A stretch of DNA of 64,000 bases from Alphaproteobacteria bacterium (GCA_016869535.1 VGDX01000001.1:248001-312000), one strand, 5' to 3'. Shown: positions 8,187-18,160, counted from the first letter of the stretch. The notes: generated from the sequence alone by a model not told the origin. Translations and numbers: made by a program.

Positions 8187-8242
8187 GCCTCTTTGCGGCG
8201 CCAATGGAAATAAACGCCATTCCCGGCCAATCGCAAAGAGGC
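8187..8242 (-). promoter_or_regulatory. Leader hairpin covering the cytochrome b ribosome site
   Basis: GCCTCTTTGCG at 8187-8197 and CGCAAAGAGGC at 8232-8242 are perfect 11-bp inverted repeats. Read on the minus strand, the 3' arm contains AAAGAGG, the Shine-Dalgarno sequence for the start at 8180, so the folded leader would hide it. A second 5-bp stem (AATGG/CCATT) lies in the loop. This is a possible translational switch. Confidence 0.5.
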
Positions 8243-8264
8243 CCTCGCGTGGGCGTGAAATAAA

Positions 8265-8328
8265 GTGAAGCCCGCCGGGCATTTATTAGACGTTTGGGAG
8301 CCCCCCGCCAGGGCTTGGCCGGGGCGGT
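8265..8328 (-). terminator. Possible hairpin terminators after the RTX gene
   Basis: Two GC-rich hairpins follow the RTX stop on the minus strand: one at about 8303-8327 (CCCC-GCCA arms, one bulge) and a smaller one at 8270-8280 (GCCC/GGGC), the latter followed by TTCACTTTATTT. Neither has a classic U run. Confidence 0.3.
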
Positions 8329-8330
8329 CT

Positions 8331-9221
8331 TTAGAGCAGGAAATCGGCGTCGGTCAGGGTCGGCGCGTTGACCAGCCTGATCTCGAAATCGGCCTCGCCG
8401 TCGCCGTCGGTGTCGCCCTGAATAATATTTCCACCCTGGCGCAATTCGCCCGCCACCCCGGTGAACGCATCATCGCCGATGAAGGTGAAATCCTGCTTGC
8501 CGCCCATCATGGTGTCGGCATCGATGTCGCGGAGATCGATGCGGTCGCCTTGCGACTGGCTGAAATCGTGGATCGTGTCGCGGCCTGCTCCGGCCGGACT
8601 GTCGGACACTTTGTTGAAGTCGAAGCGGTCGGCGCCGGCGCCGCCATGCGAATTGTCACGGCCATGGTCGCCGGTGAGAATATCGTTGCCGGCGCTGCCG
8701 AACAGGTGGTCGTTGCCCTTGCCGCCATAAAGCTTGTCGTTGCCCTTCTCGCCGCGCAGCGTGTCGTTGCCATCGTCACCGTAGAGCGTGTCGTTGCCTC
8801 TGCCGCCTTCGAAATTGTCGTTGCCCGCCTTACCCTTGAGGATGTCGTTCTTTTTGCCCGCGGAGAATGTGTCCTTGCCGCTGTTGCCGGTCATGTGGAT
8901 GTCTTGGCTGTCGATAAAGCTCTCCAGCGAACTCGCCGTGAGCGCTTTCTTGACGGCAAGCTTCGGCGACAGGTCGATCTGAAGCTGAGCGGCGGAGCCC
9001 TTGTCGATCGTTATGCGGGAGACGAGGCCGTCAGTGGGAATGCCGATGAGCGAGTATTTGAAGCCGGAACCTCTGACGTCGAAGGTGAAATTGTGGTTGT
9101 TGTCCTCGCCGGTGAAGCGCGCCGCGCCGCGCGGGTCGATGTCGTCGACATGGGCAACGTGGCCCAAGAGCCCTCTGACGTCCACATTGGACTTGGTCAG
9201 GACTTTGATCGTGATCGCCAT
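8331..9221 (-). CDS. RTX calcium-binding repeat protein
   Basis: A 296-residue protein without a Sec signal. Residues about 1-110 form an unrecognised beta-rich domain. Residues 112-201 are ten consecutive nonapeptides of the GGxGxDxLx type (for example GGRGNDTLY, GGKGNDHLF), which bind calcium in a parallel beta roll. The C-terminal part (RFDFNKVSDSPAG to the end DADFLL) resembles the serralysin/M10 secretion module, and the hydrophobic last residues fit type I secretion. No type I ABC exporter, membrane-fusion protein or protease domain is present in this window, so it should use a transporter encoded elsewhere. Function unknown. Confidence 0.85.
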   Translation of the reverse strand: MAITIKVLTKSNVDVRGLLGHVAHVDDIDPRGAARFTGEDNNHNFTFDVRGSGFKYSLIGIPTDGLVSRITIDKGSAAQLQIDLSPKLAVKKALTASSLESFIDSQDIHMTGNSGKDTFSAGKKNDILKGKAGNDNFEGGRGNDTLYGDDGNDTLRGEKGNDKLYGGKGNDHLFGSAGNDILTGDHGRDNSHGGAGADRFDFNKVSDSPAGAGRDTIHDFSQSQGDRIDLRDIDADTMMGGKQDFTFIGDDAFTGVAGELRQGGNIIQGDTDGDGEADFEIRLVNAPTLTDADFLL

Positions 9222-9390
9222 TGGCCGTTCACCATGAGAAAAGCGCGGAAATACATCCTATAGGATCGATTCTACAGGGTTTATCTATGGCGTCCGGCGC
9301 CAACAGCAAACCCGACATATATTGCCCATTTCCCTGTCCGTCACCTAACCTGCCCGGCCCGGGACCCCTTTGCCTGAGACTCGAGGATTG

Positions 9391-11031
9391 ATGCAGCCTT
9401 TGTCCTTACCGCGGCCAGCGCTGAAGCCGGCCTATGACGTGGTGGTGGTAGGCTCCGGCTATGGCGGCGGGGTCGCCGCTTCCAGGCTCGCGCGCGCCGG
9501 GCAAAGCGTGTGCGTCATCGAGCGCGGGCGCGAATTCCTGACCGGCGAGTTTCCGAGCCGCCTGCCCGAGCTTCGCCGCGAATTGCAATTGACCGGCGGC
9601 ACCATGCGCTCGGGCTCGCGCACCGGGCTGTTCGATTTCAGGGTCGGCGCCGACATCCATGTGCTGGTGGGCTGCGGTCTCGGCGGCGGCTCGCTGATCA
9701 ATGCCGGCGTGGGTTTGCGTCCCGATGCGCGGGTGTTCGCCGATGCGGCTTGGCCGGAGGAAGTCACGCGTGACGGGCTGCTCGATCTCGGCTTCGGCCG
9801 CGCGAACGCCATGCTGCGCCCGTCGCGTTATGCCGATGCGAATAGACTGACGAAATATCGTGCGCTTCAGACGGCGAGCGCGGCATTCGGCGTGGACCCG
9901 GTCGCGGCTCCGGTAGTGGTGAGTTTCGAGGAAACGGTAAATCCTGCCGGCGTGATGCAACCCGCCTGCACCTTGTGCGGCGATTGCTGCTCGGGCTGCA
10001 ATGTCGGCGCCAAGAACACCGTGGCCATGACCTATTTGCCGGATGCGCGGGCGCATGGCGCGGAGATCTTCACCGAGCTTGCCGTCACCCATATCGAAAA
10101 GCGCGCCGGAGGATGGCGCGTGCATTTCCTGCCGTCGAACGGCACGGATAAAGAGGGGGCCTTCGTCGATGCGAAGACCGTGGTGCTTGGCGCGGGCACG
10201 CTCGGTTCGACCGAGATCCTGCTGCGCTCGCGCGAGAAGGGGCTCGCTTTTTCGGACCGGCTCGGCGAGGGCTTCTCAGCCAATGGCGACATCATCGCCT
10301 TTGCCCTTGGCGGCAGGGAGCGGGTGAATGCCGTCGGCGTCGGCGAGCCGCCGAAATTCGTGGGCGACATCATCGGCGCCTGTGTCGCCGGACAGATCGA
10401 GCTTCCCGACGGCGAAGCGCTCGACCGGAGCATGATCATCCAGGAAGGCGTGCTGCCTTCGGCGCTCGCGCCGCTCCTGCCGGTGTTCTTCATCTCGGGT
10501 GGGCGGCTGCTTGGTGCGGCGCAAAGTCTGATCAAAGGTGTCTATCAGGGCCCGCTGTCGCATCTCCATACGTTCTTCGTGGTCTCGCATGACGACGCCA
10601 AGGGCCGCATCCGCCTCGATAAGGACCGCGCGCAAATCCATTGGCCGGGCGTCGCCGAGCAGGAGGTCTATGCCCGGGTGGACGACGCCTTGACCAAGGC
10701 GGCGCAGGCGGTCGGCGCGCGCTACATCAAGAGCCCGCTCTCGGCGACGACCATGGGCACCAAGCCCGCCACCGCGCATCCGCTAGGCGGCTGCGGCATG
10801 GGCGCGGATGCCGGCTCCGGCGTGGTCAATCACAAATGCCAGGTCTTCGCCGGACCGGGCGGCGAAGGCGTGCATGAGGGCCTTTATGTCTGCGACGGGG
10901 CGGTGATTCCGCGCTCGATCGGCGTCAATCCGCTGCTCACCATCACCGCCCTTGCCGAGCGCGCCATGGTGCATCTTGCCCGCGACCACAACCTCGGCTT
11001 CGATACCGGCGCCAACACGGAAGCGGCTTGA
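9391..11031 (+). CDS. GMC family FAD-dependent oxidoreductase (cholesterol-oxidase-like)
   Basis: A 546-residue flavoenzyme. The dinucleotide fold VVVGSGYGGGVAASRLA is at about residues 13-29, followed by the ERGRE acidic strand end. A cysteine-rich insert CTLCGDCCSGCNVGAKNT at about 192-209 is a feature of the bacterial cholesterol-oxidase-like subgroup of GMC enzymes. The C-terminal GMC domain is shown by HPLGGCGMG and GVNPLLTITALAERAM. The start at 9391 has a GAGGA site. The substrate is probably a sterol or other hydrophobic alcohol; this is inference. Its stop overlaps the ribosome site of the CapA-like gene. Confidence 0.88.
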   Translation: MQPLSLPRPALKPAYDVVVVGSGYGGGVAASRLARAGQSVCVIERGREFLTGEFPSRLPELRRELQLTGGTMRSGSRTGLFDFRVGADIHVLVGCGLGGGSLINAGVGLRPDARVFADAAWPEEVTRDGLLDLGFGRANAMLRPSRYADANRLTKYRALQTASAAFGVDPVAAPVVVSFEETVNPAGVMQPACTLCGDCCSGCNVGAKNTVAMTYLPDARAHGAEIFTELAVTHIEKRAGGWRVHFLPSNGTDKEGAFVDAKTVVLGAGTLGSTEILLRSREKGLAFSDRLGEGFSANGDIIAFALGGRERVNAVGVGEPPKFVGDIIGACVAGQIELPDGEALDRSMIIQEGVLPSALAPLLPVFFISGGRLLGAAQSLIKGVYQGPLSHLHTFFVVSHDDAKGRIRLDKDRAQIHWPGVAEQEVYARVDDALTKAAQAVGARYIKSPLSATTMGTKPATAHPLGGCGMGADAGSGVVNHKCQVFAGPGGEGVHEGLYVCDGAVIPRSIGVNPLLTITALAERAMVHLARDHNLGFDTGANTEAA

Positions 11032-11042
11032 GGGACGAAGTG

Positions 11043-12464
11043 GTGCTTGATCGGTTCATCCTATTCGGTGTTGTCGCCCTTGCCGGCCTCGCGCCTGCTC
11101 AGCCGCTTCATGCCGCGGCCACGGTGCGTCCATGCGCGACGGCGGACAGCACCGCCTCGACCGATACCACGGAGGGTAAAGGCGCCGACCGTCTCACCAT
11201 CGTGCTGGTCGGCGATACCGGCTTCAACGCGAGTTTGGCGCCGGTCGATCCGGCCGGCGTGGCGCAGAAGGAAGGCGAAGTGATGAGCTTCGCCGATACC
11301 ATCTCGGGCGTGGCGAACGAAGTCGACGGCGACCTCGCCTTCGTCAATCTGGAGACGGTGGTCACCGACCAGAACGACATCAAGACCGACGGCAACAAAT
11401 CCGGCGGCGCGTTTCATTTTCGCAGCCATCCGGACGGGGTGAAGGCGCTGACGGCGGCAGGCTTCAATCTGTTCTCGCTCGCCAACAACCATGCCATGGA
11501 TTACGGCGCGAAGGGCCTCGAGGAGACGCTGTTTCACATGGCCGTGGCCGGCGGGGACCGGCCGATCGCCTTTGCCGGCGTCGGCGCCGATTTCGATGAG
11601 GCGACGCGGCCGACCTGTCTCGAGGTCGACGGCACGCGTATCGGGCTCGGCGCCATCGGCATCGTCACTGGCGATATCCCGCAGCATCGCGCCGGGCCCA
11701 AGAAGCCGGGGCAGGCCTCCTACCGCAACCGTCTCGATTTCGAGACGGTGGTCGACCGGCTCGCCACCATGAAAGCCGGTTACCGCATCCTCTCCATCCA
11801 TTACGGGGTCGAAGGCCGTGTCGTGCCGGACGACAGGCAGCTTACCGAATGGCGCGGCTTTGCCGCCGAGCTGAAGGGCATCGACCTGATCGCCGGTCAC
11901 CATCCACATGTGGCGCAGGGCGTCGAAATGAACGGCAAGTCGCTCATCTTCTATGGCCTCGGCAATTTCATGCATCCCGGCACGGCGGAGATGACGCGCT
12001 TCGGCATGTGCCGCGATTACGGTCTGATGGCCAAGGTTCATCTCGTGCGCGAGGGCGGGGATTTCCGGGTGGCGGCAATCGAGGCGATCCCGCTTACCAA
12101 TACGCATATGCGGCCCAAGCGATTCCCGCCTTCCGAGAGTACGAGGCGCATTTATGCGCTCAACCATCTGTCTAGCGCGCTCGACGACGGCAAGCGCGCA
12201 ATAGGCGTGCGCTTCACGCCGCAGGACAACGGGACGGGACTTTATTGCGCGTCCGGCGCCGCCGATCTCGGCGGCAAGCTCGGCGAGCTTTGCCAGGGTT
12301 GGCGCGAGGCTTCGGCGCCAGCGGCGGAGCTTGCCGAGGAAATCGACAAGGCTTGCGAGGACAAACCGTTCTACGGCCAGCCCGGCGTAGCGAAGCGCCG
12401 CACGACGCGGCCCGGGCCCGCGCGCCGCGCCGCGCCTGCTTCGCCCTTCGGCAGCTTCCGGTAA
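11043..12464 (+). CDS. CapA family (poly-gamma-glutamate synthesis-like) phosphoesterase-fold protein
   Basis: About 473 residues with a signal peptide (FILFGVVALAGLAPAQPLHAA). The CapA/PGA_cap metallophosphoesterase-like fold is shown in order by LVGDTGFNAS, FVNLETVVTD, FSLANNHAMDYG, ILSIHYGVEG and IAGHHPHVAQGVE followed by YGLGNFM. Start choice: a TTG at 11028, GTG at 11040 and GTG at 11043 are in frame; GAGGGA at 11030-11035 favours 11043. The Pro/Arg-rich last 40 residues look disordered. The adjacency to the GMC oxidoreductase implies co-transcription. No capB or capC is present, so poly-glutamate synthesis itself is doubtful. Confidence 0.82.
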   Translation: MLDRFILFGVVALAGLAPAQPLHAAATVRPCATADSTASTDTTEGKGADRLTIVLVGDTGFNASLAPVDPAGVAQKEGEVMSFADTISGVANEVDGDLAFVNLETVVTDQNDIKTDGNKSGGAFHFRSHPDGVKALTAAGFNLFSLANNHAMDYGAKGLEETLFHMAVAGGDRPIAFAGVGADFDEATRPTCLEVDGTRIGLGAIGIVTGDIPQHRAGPKKPGQASYRNRLDFETVVDRLATMKAGYRILSIHYGVEGRVVPDDRQLTEWRGFAAELKGIDLIAGHHPHVAQGVEMNGKSLIFYGLGNFMHPGTAEMTRFGMCRDYGLMAKVHLVREGGDFRVAAIEAIPLTNTHMRPKRFPPSESTRRIYALNHLSSALDDGKRAIGVRFTPQDNGTGLYCASGAADLGGKLGELCQGWREASAPAAELAEEIDKACEDKPFYGQPGVAKRRTTRPGPARRAAPASPFGSFR

Positions 12465-12540
12465 GAAACGCGGAAACTTTCCTTGCCATTCGGCGTTTTC
12501 CGCTGGGGTGTTTCAGCGGTCAACCGAGAGGCATTGCGCA

Positions 12541-13425
12541 TTGCGTACCTTGTTGCTTCACAATCCGAAAGCCGGAAAAGAAGATCCCAGCGGCGAAGAG
12601 CTCATGGACTTGCTCGCCAGCGCTGGCTTCTCGCCGAAATATCAATCGAGCAAAGACGGCTACAAGCGCGCGCTTCGCAAAAAATGGGATCTTGTCGTCG
12701 TCGCCGGCGGCGATGGCACCGTGAACAAGGTCGCCCGCGCCATCGAACGTCGCGAAACGCTGCTCGCCATTCTGCCCGTCGGCACGGCTAACAATGTCGC
12801 CCGCGCACTCGGCCTGAATGGCGAGATCGAGCCGCTCATCGCCGGGCTGCAAAGCGCCAAACCCAAAAAGCTCGATGTCGGGCTCGCGCACGGACCCTGG
12901 GGCAAGCGCCGCTTTCTCGAAGCGGTCGGCTTCGGCACCATTGCCAAAGCGATTGCCCATAGCGACGGCCGCGAAAAGCCGCCGATCGGCTTGCGCGTTT
13001 ATTGGGGGCGGGAAGAGCTGCAGCAATATCTGAAAGAGGCGAGCCCGGAACGCTACGAAATCGAGGTCGACGGCGAGGTATTCGCCGGGGAGTTCCTGCT
13101 AGTCGAGATCGCCAATCTCGGACGCACGGGTCCGGCTCTGCCGCTGTCCACGGAGGCGGCGCCCGGCGACGGGCTGTTCGATGTGGTCTTCCTGTTCGAG
13201 CACGACAAGAAGCCGATGCTCTCATGGCTTGAAAATCCGGAAAGCGAACCGCCTCCCGTCACGGTCCGGCAAGGAGGCAAGGTGCGGCTGCGCTGGGAGC
13301 ACGGTCACGCGCGCATCGACGACCGGGTGTATCATCCACCCAAAAAATCCGGTGCGGTGAAGATCACTCGCGATGATTGTGAATTGCGCGTCCTGGTGCC
13401 GGACCTTCCCGCGAAGGACGGCTGA
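12541..13425 (+). CDS. Diacylglycerol/lipid kinase family protein
   Basis: A 294-residue soluble or peripheral kinase of the YegS/DgkB type. The N-terminus LRTLLLHNPKAG and the glycine-rich VVVAGGDGTVNKVARAI block (about residues 56-72) bind nucleotide; LPVGTANNVARALGL follows, and the C-terminal beta-sandwich includes EIDGEVFAGEFLLVE-like strands. The start is taken as TTG at 12541, ten bases after GAGAGG, because family members begin at this point; a GTG at 12508 would add 11 residues. The 3' end overlaps the convergent surE gene by 62 nt. The lipid substrate cannot be inferred. Confidence 0.85.
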   Translation: MRTLLLHNPKAGKEDPSGEELMDLLASAGFSPKYQSSKDGYKRALRKKWDLVVVAGGDGTVNKVARAIERRETLLAILPVGTANNVARALGLNGEIEPLIAGLQSAKPKKLDVGLAHGPWGKRRFLEAVGFGTIAKAIAHSDGREKPPIGLRVYWGREELQQYLKEASPERYEIEVDGEVFAGEFLLVEIANLGRTGPALPLSTEAAPGDGLFDVVFLFEHDKKPMLSWLENPESEPPPVTVRQGGKVRLRWEHGHARIDDRVYHPPKKSGAVKITRDDCELRVLVPDLPAKDG

Positions 13426-14218
13426 CCCGCTTGCCGTCCTGCCGCTCGTCGAGCACAGCCATGAGCTGCTTGCGCGTGTCCTGGTCGGTGTAATCGAGGC
13501 AAAGCGGCGTCACCGAAATCCTGTTGCTGCGCACCGCCCAAAGATCGGTGTCCTCAGGCGGCTTGGCGCGCCGGCGCTCAACCCCGATCCAGTAATAAGC
13601 GCGCCCGCGCGCATCGAGCCGGTCGATGATGCGGAAGATGTCCGGATCGCGCTGGCCCTGCACCGTGGCGCACATGCCCTTGACCGATTCAGGCGGGCAG
13701 TTCGGGAAGTTGACGTTCAGCACCACGCCCTCCGCCCAGCCCTCGCGCATCAATCGGCGCACGAGATCGGCGCCATACTGCATCGGCGTTTCCCATAACG
13801 GCTCGCCCGTGCCCTGATCGGACTCGGCGGGGCCGGTGACGAGGCTCATGGCGATGGAGGGAACGCCAAGCAGGCAGCCCTGAATGGCGCCGGCGACCGT
13901 GCCGGAATAGCTGATATCGTCGGCGAGATTTTGCCCGCGATTGACGCCGGACAAGACCAGGTCTGGCGGCTTGTCTTGCAGCAGAAAGCGCACGCCCATG
14001 ATGACGCAATCGGTCGGCGTGCCCTTGATGGCAAAATGGCGCTTGGCCAGCTCGCGCATGCGCAGAGGCTCCGCCAGCGTAAGCGAGTGCGAGGCGCCGC
14101 TATTGTCCATCTCCGGCGCCACCACCCACACATCGTCGGTCAGATCGGTGGCGATCTTCTCGAGCACATCGAGGCCTGGCGCTTCGATGCCGTCGTCATT
14201 GGTCAGGAGGATACGCAT
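13364..14218 (-). CDS. surE: 5'/3'-nucleotidase SurE
   Basis: A 284-residue metal-dependent nucleotidase that dephosphorylates nucleoside 5'- and 3'-monophosphates. MRILLTNDDGIEAPG supplies the metal-binding Asp pair; VAPEMDNSGASHSLT and LVLSGVNRGQNLADDISYSGTV are the other family blocks. GGAGG lies just upstream of the start at 14218. The family is usually about 250-260 residues; here about 25 extra C-terminal residues, rich in Arg and Pro, run across the 3' end of the convergent lipid-kinase gene. In many proteobacteria surE sits near stationary-phase genes; here it follows pheT. Confidence 0.95.
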   Translation of the reverse strand: MRILLTNDDGIEAPGLDVLEKIATDLTDDVWVVAPEMDNSGASHSLTLAEPLRMRELAKRHFAIKGTPTDCVIMGVRFLLQDKPPDLVLSGVNRGQNLADDISYSGTVAGAIQGCLLGVPSIAMSLVTGPAESDQGTGEPLWETPMQYGADLVRRLMREGWAEGVVLNVNFPNCPPESVKGMCATVQGQRDPDIFRIIDRLDARGRAYYWIGVERRRAKPPEDTDLWAVRSNRISVTPLCLDYTDQDTRKQLMAVLDERQDGKRVSRPSREGPAPGRAIHNHRE

Positions 14219-14276
14219 GGGCGGGGATATCAATAAGACGCCCAAGCAGGGTGTTTGGTTCCCTGCAATGTGACAG

Positions 14277-16685
14277 CTAGCCGCGCAACGTGCCGCCGGT
14301 GGCTTTCTGCACGGCGGCGACGATCCTGGCCGCCACACCCTCGATCTCGGCATCGGTCAGCGTCTTGTCGCGCGGCTGCAGCGTCACCTCGATGGCGAGC
14401 GATTTCTTGCCCTCGGGCACGCCCTGGCCGGTGAACACATCGAACACGCGCGTCTCGGCGATCAGCGCGCGGTCGACTGATGCGGCGGCGCGGACCACGT
14501 CGCCCGCGGCAATATCGCGGTCGAGCAGAAAGGCGAAATCGCGCCTGACCGGCTGGAGGCCGGACGCGTCGAGCGCCTTGCTAGCGCCTTTACGCTTTGT
14601 GGGCAGCGCGTCGAGATAAAGCTCGAAGGCTGAGATCGGCGTATCGACGCCGAGCGTGGCGATGAGGTCGGGATGCAGCTCGCCGAAGGTGCCGAGCAGG
14701 GTTTTCGGCCCGAGCTTGAGCGCGCCGGAGCGTCCGGGATGGAACCAGGACGGCGCATCGCGGGCGATCTGCAAATTACTCTGATCCATGCCGAGCGCGG
14801 CAAGCACGGCGACTGCGTCGGACTTGACGGCAAACAATTCGGCATCCGGGGCATCGCCCGACCAGTGGCGGCCGGAACCTTGCAAAGACGAGCGGCCGAA
14901 GCGCACGCCCGAGGCGGCGACGAACTGATCCTCGGGGGCTGCGCCACGATAGGCCTGGCCAAGCTCGAACAGGCCGCCATCGGCAAAGCCGCGATCGCGA
15001 TTACGTTGCGCTGCCGTGATCAATCCCGGCAGGAGCGAGGGCCGCATCACCGCCATCTCGGTCGAGATCGGATTGCTCAACGTCAATTCCATCTGGCCGC
15101 CGCCGAACAATTTCGCCTGGTCGGGCGGAATGAACGACCAGGTCACCGCCTCGACCAGACCGCGCGCGGCAAGCACGCGGCGCGCCAGACGCTGCCGCTT
15201 CTGGGTCTCGGTGAGAACGGGACGGGCGACGCCCGCTTCGCGCGACATCGGTGTGGCGGGGACGGCATCGACGCCGGTAAGCCGCACCATCTCCTCGACG
15301 AGATCGGCGGGGCCCGAAATATCGGGACGCCAGGAGGGCGGCGTCGCCTTCAGCGTCTTGCCCTTGCCGGTCAGCATAATGCCGAGCGCGCGGAGCTGAC
15401 GCTCGATATTACGCTCAGGCAGTTCGAGCCCGCTCAACCGCTTCACCTGTGCCGGATTGAACTTGAAAGCTGGATTGGGCTTCGGCTTCTTGCCGGCGAC
15501 CGTCACCTTGCTCGGGCTGCCGCCGCAAAGCTCGCGCACCAGCCTGGTGGCGAGTTCAAGCCCCGGCACCACGAAATCGGGATCGACGCCGCGCTCGAAA
15601 CGGTAGCGCGCGTCAGACAGGATGCCGAGCCGCCGGCCGGTGCGCGCGGTGCGCTTCGGATCGAAATACGCCGACTCGATGAACACATTGGTGGTGTCGA
15701 GCGTGGCGCCGGTGTCTTCGCCGCCGATCACGCCGCCAAGCCCGAGCACCGCGCGGTCGTCGGCGATGACGCATATATCGGCATCGACCGCATAGGTCTT
15801 GCCGTCGAGGGCAAGAAATTTCTCGCCCTTGCGCCCGAGCCGCGCCCGGATGGCACCTTTGAGCTTGTCGGCGTCATAGACATGGAGCGGCCGTCCGCGA
15901 TCGTACGAGATGAAATTCGTTATATCTACCAATGCGTTAATGGGACGGAGCCCAATCGCCTTGAGGCGGCGCTGCAGCCATTCGGGGCTTGGCTTGTTCT
16001 TCACCCCGCGCACCAGGCGTCCGGCGAACACGGGGCAGGCATCGGCGCTCCGCTTGTCGAATTCGAGCTTGATGCGAACGGAATTGGCGAAGCGGCCCTT
16101 GACCGGCCTGACCGGATCCTTCTTCAGCTTGCCGAGACCCGCGGCGGCGAGATCGCGCGCAATGCCACGCACACCGAGGCAGTCGGGGCGGTTCGGCGTG
16201 ATGGCCACGTCAAACACCGCATCGTCGAGGCCGAGCGCCTTGGCGGCGGGGCTTCCCACCTTCGCCTTCGGGTTCAGCTCGATGATGCCGGTATGCTCGT
16301 CGGAGAGTTCAAGCTCGCGTTCGGACAGCAGCATGCCGTTTGACTCCACCCCTCTGATATTGGCCTTGGTGAGGGTGAGATCGATGCCGGGGATATAGCT
16401 GCCGACGGGTGCGAACACGCCTTTCATGCCCACATGCACGTTCGGTGCACCGCACACGACTTGCAGGCGCTCCGAGCCGGTATCGACCTCGCAGACGGTG
16501 AGCTTGTCGGCGTTCGGGTGCTTCTCGCATTTCACCACTTCCGCCACGCGGAACGGCTTGAGCGCCACCGCCGGATCGAACACGGATTCGACCTCGAGAC
16601 CGATGCGGGTCAGCGTGCCGGCGATCTCGGTCACGCTCGCTCGCGTGTCGAGATGCTCCTTCAGCCATGCATGCGTGAACTTCAT
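14277..16685 (-). CDS. pheT: Phenylalanyl-tRNA synthetase beta subunit
   Basis: An 802-residue subunit of the alpha2-beta2 enzyme that charges tRNA-Phe. The domain order is as expected: N-terminal [14 protein letters not shown], a tRNA-binding OB fold (about 40-150, [10 protein letters not shown]), B3/B4 editing domain, B5 domain, the catalytic-like core, and a C-terminal ferredoxin-fold anticodon-binding domain starting near [16 protein letters not shown]. Its ATG overlaps the pheS stop by four bases, so the subunits are translationally coupled. Confidence 0.98.
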   Translation of the reverse strand: MKFTHAWLKEHLDTRASVTEIAGTLTRIGLEVESVFDPAVALKPFRVAEVVKCEKHPNADKLTVCEVDTGSERLQVVCGAPNVHVGMKGVFAPVGSYIPGIDLTLTKANIRGVESNGMLLSERELELSDEHTGIIELNPKAKVGSPAAKALGLDDAVFDVAITPNRPDCLGVRGIARDLAAAGLGKLKKDPVRPVKGRFANSVRIKLEFDKRSADACPVFAGRLVRGVKNKPSPEWLQRRLKAIGLRPINALVDITNFISYDRGRPLHVYDADKLKGAIRARLGRKGEKFLALDGKTYAVDADICVIADDRAVLGLGGVIGGEDTGATLDTTNVFIESAYFDPKRTARTGRRLGILSDARYRFERGVDPDFVVPGLELATRLVRELCGGSPSKVTVAGKKPKPNPAFKFNPAQVKRLSGLELPERNIERQLRALGIMLTGKGKTLKATPPSWRPDISGPADLVEEMVRLTGVDAVPATPMSREAGVARPVLTETQKRQRLARRVLAARGLVEAVTWSFIPPDQAKLFGGGQMELTLSNPISTEMAVMRPSLLPGLITAAQRNRDRGFADGGLFELGQAYRGAAPEDQFVAASGVRFGRSSLQGSGRHWSGDAPDAELFAVKSDAVAVLAALGMDQSNLQIARDAPSWFHPGRSGALKLGPKTLLGTFGELHPDLIATLGVDTPISAFELYLDALPTKRKGASKALDASGLQPVRRDFAFLLDRDIAAGDVVRAAASVDRALIAETRVFDVFTGQGVPEGKKSLAIEVTLQPRDKTLTDAEIEGVAARIVAAVQKATGGTLRG

Positions 16686-17770
16686 AGCGACAGCCCGGCG
16701 GCAAGCGTCGGGATGGCGAGCGGCGGGAAGCCGTAATGTTTGAGCCAGCGGAGATCGCCGGCGAAGAAGGCGCGGAGATCCGGCATGCCGTATTTCAGCA
16801 TGGCGAGACGGTCGATGCCGAGGCCGAAGGCAAAGCCCTGATAGCGCTCAGGGTCCAGCCCGACATTCTTCAGCACATTCGGGTGCACCATGCCGCAGCC
16901 GAGAATCTCCAGCCACTCATCGCCCTCGCCGATTCTGATCTCGTCGCCGACCTTGGCGTAGCCGATATCGACCTCCATCGACGGCTCGGTGAAGGGGAAA
17001 TAGCTCGCGCGGAAGCGCATCTTCACCTGCTTCACCTCGAAGAACGCCTTGGCGAATTCTTCCAGCACCCATTTCAGATGACCGAGATGGGTCTCCTCGT
17101 CGATCACCAGCCCTTCGACCTGATGGAACATCGGGGTGTGCGTCTGGTCGGAATCGCAGCGATAGACCCTTCCCGGCGCGATGATGCGAAGCGGCGGTTT
17201 CTCGGCGAGCATGGTCCTGATCTGCACCGGGCTCGTATGCGTCCTCAGCACCGGCCGCTCCCCGTCCGGCCTTTGCGCGAAATAAAACGTGTCGTGATCC
17301 TGCCGGGCCGGATGCTCGGGCGGGATATTGAGCGCGGTGAAATTGTTGAAGTCGGTCTCGATGTCGGGGCCTTCGGCGATGCTGAAGCCCATATCGGCGA
17401 AGATCTCGGTGAGCTCGTCGGTGACCTGGCTGACCGGGTGAATGCGCCCATCGGCGAGCGGTCCTTCGCGCACGGGCAGCGTGACATCGGCGCGCTCATG
17501 GGCGAGCTTCTCGGCGGTCAAGGCGCGGGCCAGCTCCGCGCGTTTGGCATCGATAGCGAGCGAGACGGCATCCTTGATAGTGTTCGCGGCTTGTCCGAAG
17601 GCGCGACGCTCATCCGGCGGCATATCGCTAAGAAGCAGCATCAGGTCGGCCACCCGCCCCTTCTTGCCGAGGGCGGCGATGCGCACGTCCTCCAGCGCGG
17701 CAAGATCCGGCGCGCGCGCGACTGCATCGAGCAGCTCTTCCTTCAGCATATCGAGTTCTGGCGCGCTCAT
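16682..17770 (-). CDS. pheS: Phenylalanyl-tRNA synthetase alpha subunit
   Basis: A 362-residue class II synthetase subunit. The N-terminal coiled coil is followed by motif 2 ([13 protein letters not shown]), the TDQ-like [19 protein letters not shown] block and motif 3 ([17 protein letters not shown]). It makes phenylalanyl-adenylate and transfers it to tRNA-Phe together with PheT. The gene lies 33 nt after rplT on the same strand, and the cluster infC-rpmI-rplT-pheS-pheT is conserved widely. No phenylalanine leader peptide was seen. Confidence 0.98.
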   Translation of the reverse strand: MSAPELDMLKEELLDAVARAPDLAALEDVRIAALGKKGRVADLMLLLSDMPPDERRAFGQAANTIKDAVSLAIDAKRAELARALTAEKLAHERADVTLPVREGPLADGRIHPVSQVTDELTEIFADMGFSIAEGPDIETDFNNFTALNIPPEHPARQDHDTFYFAQRPDGERPVLRTHTSPVQIRTMLAEKPPLRIIAPGRVYRCDSDQTHTPMFHQVEGLVIDEETHLGHLKWVLEEFAKAFFEVKQVKMRFRASYFPFTEPSMEVDIGYAKVGDEIRIGEGDEWLEILGCGMVHPNVLKNVGLDPERYQGFAFGLGIDRLAMLKYGMPDLRAFFAGDLRWLKHYGFPPLAIPTLAAGLSL

Positions 17771-17803
17771 GGCTCCGGCTCCCCTGGCCCGGAGGCGCTG
17801 ATC

Positions 17804-18160
17804 TTAGGCCTGTGCGGCGGAGGCAGCCTCGACCAGACCCTTGAAGGTAGCAGGTTCGTGCACGGCGATATCGGCAAGCACCTTGCGGTCGAGCTCGATG
17901 CCGGCCTTCTTCAAGCCGTCGATCAGCCGGCCATAGGTCGTGCCGTTTTCGCGCGCCGCGGCATTGATGCGCTGGATCCATAAAGCGCGGAAGGTCCGCT
18001 TCTTCACCTTGCGGTCGCGATAGGCGTATTGCCCGGCCTTATCGACCGCCTGCTTGGCGACGCGGATGGTATTCTTGCGGCGGCCGTAATAGCCCTTGGC
18101 CTTGGCCAGCACCTTGCGGTGACGAGCATGGCCGGTAACGCCGCGTTTCACACGGGACAT
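17804..18160 (-). CDS. rplT: 50S ribosomal protein L20
   Basis: A 118-residue, highly basic protein with the full L20 sequence: [19 protein letters not shown], the long [19 protein letters not shown] helix, and [21 protein letters not shown]20 is required early in 50S assembly and represses its own operon in other bacteria by binding the leader RNA. It is 32 nt downstream of rpmI. Confidence 0.98.
   Translation of the reverse strand: MSRVKRGVTGHARHRKVLAKAKGYYGRRKNTIRVAKQAVDKAGQYAYRDRKVKKRTFRALWIQRINAAARENGTTYGRLIDGLKKAGIELDRKVLADIAVHEPATFKGLVEAASAAQA

Noticed and set aside
11043..12464. Poly-gamma-glutamate capsule locus.
   Set aside because: Only a CapA-like gene is present; no capB, capC or capD homologs.
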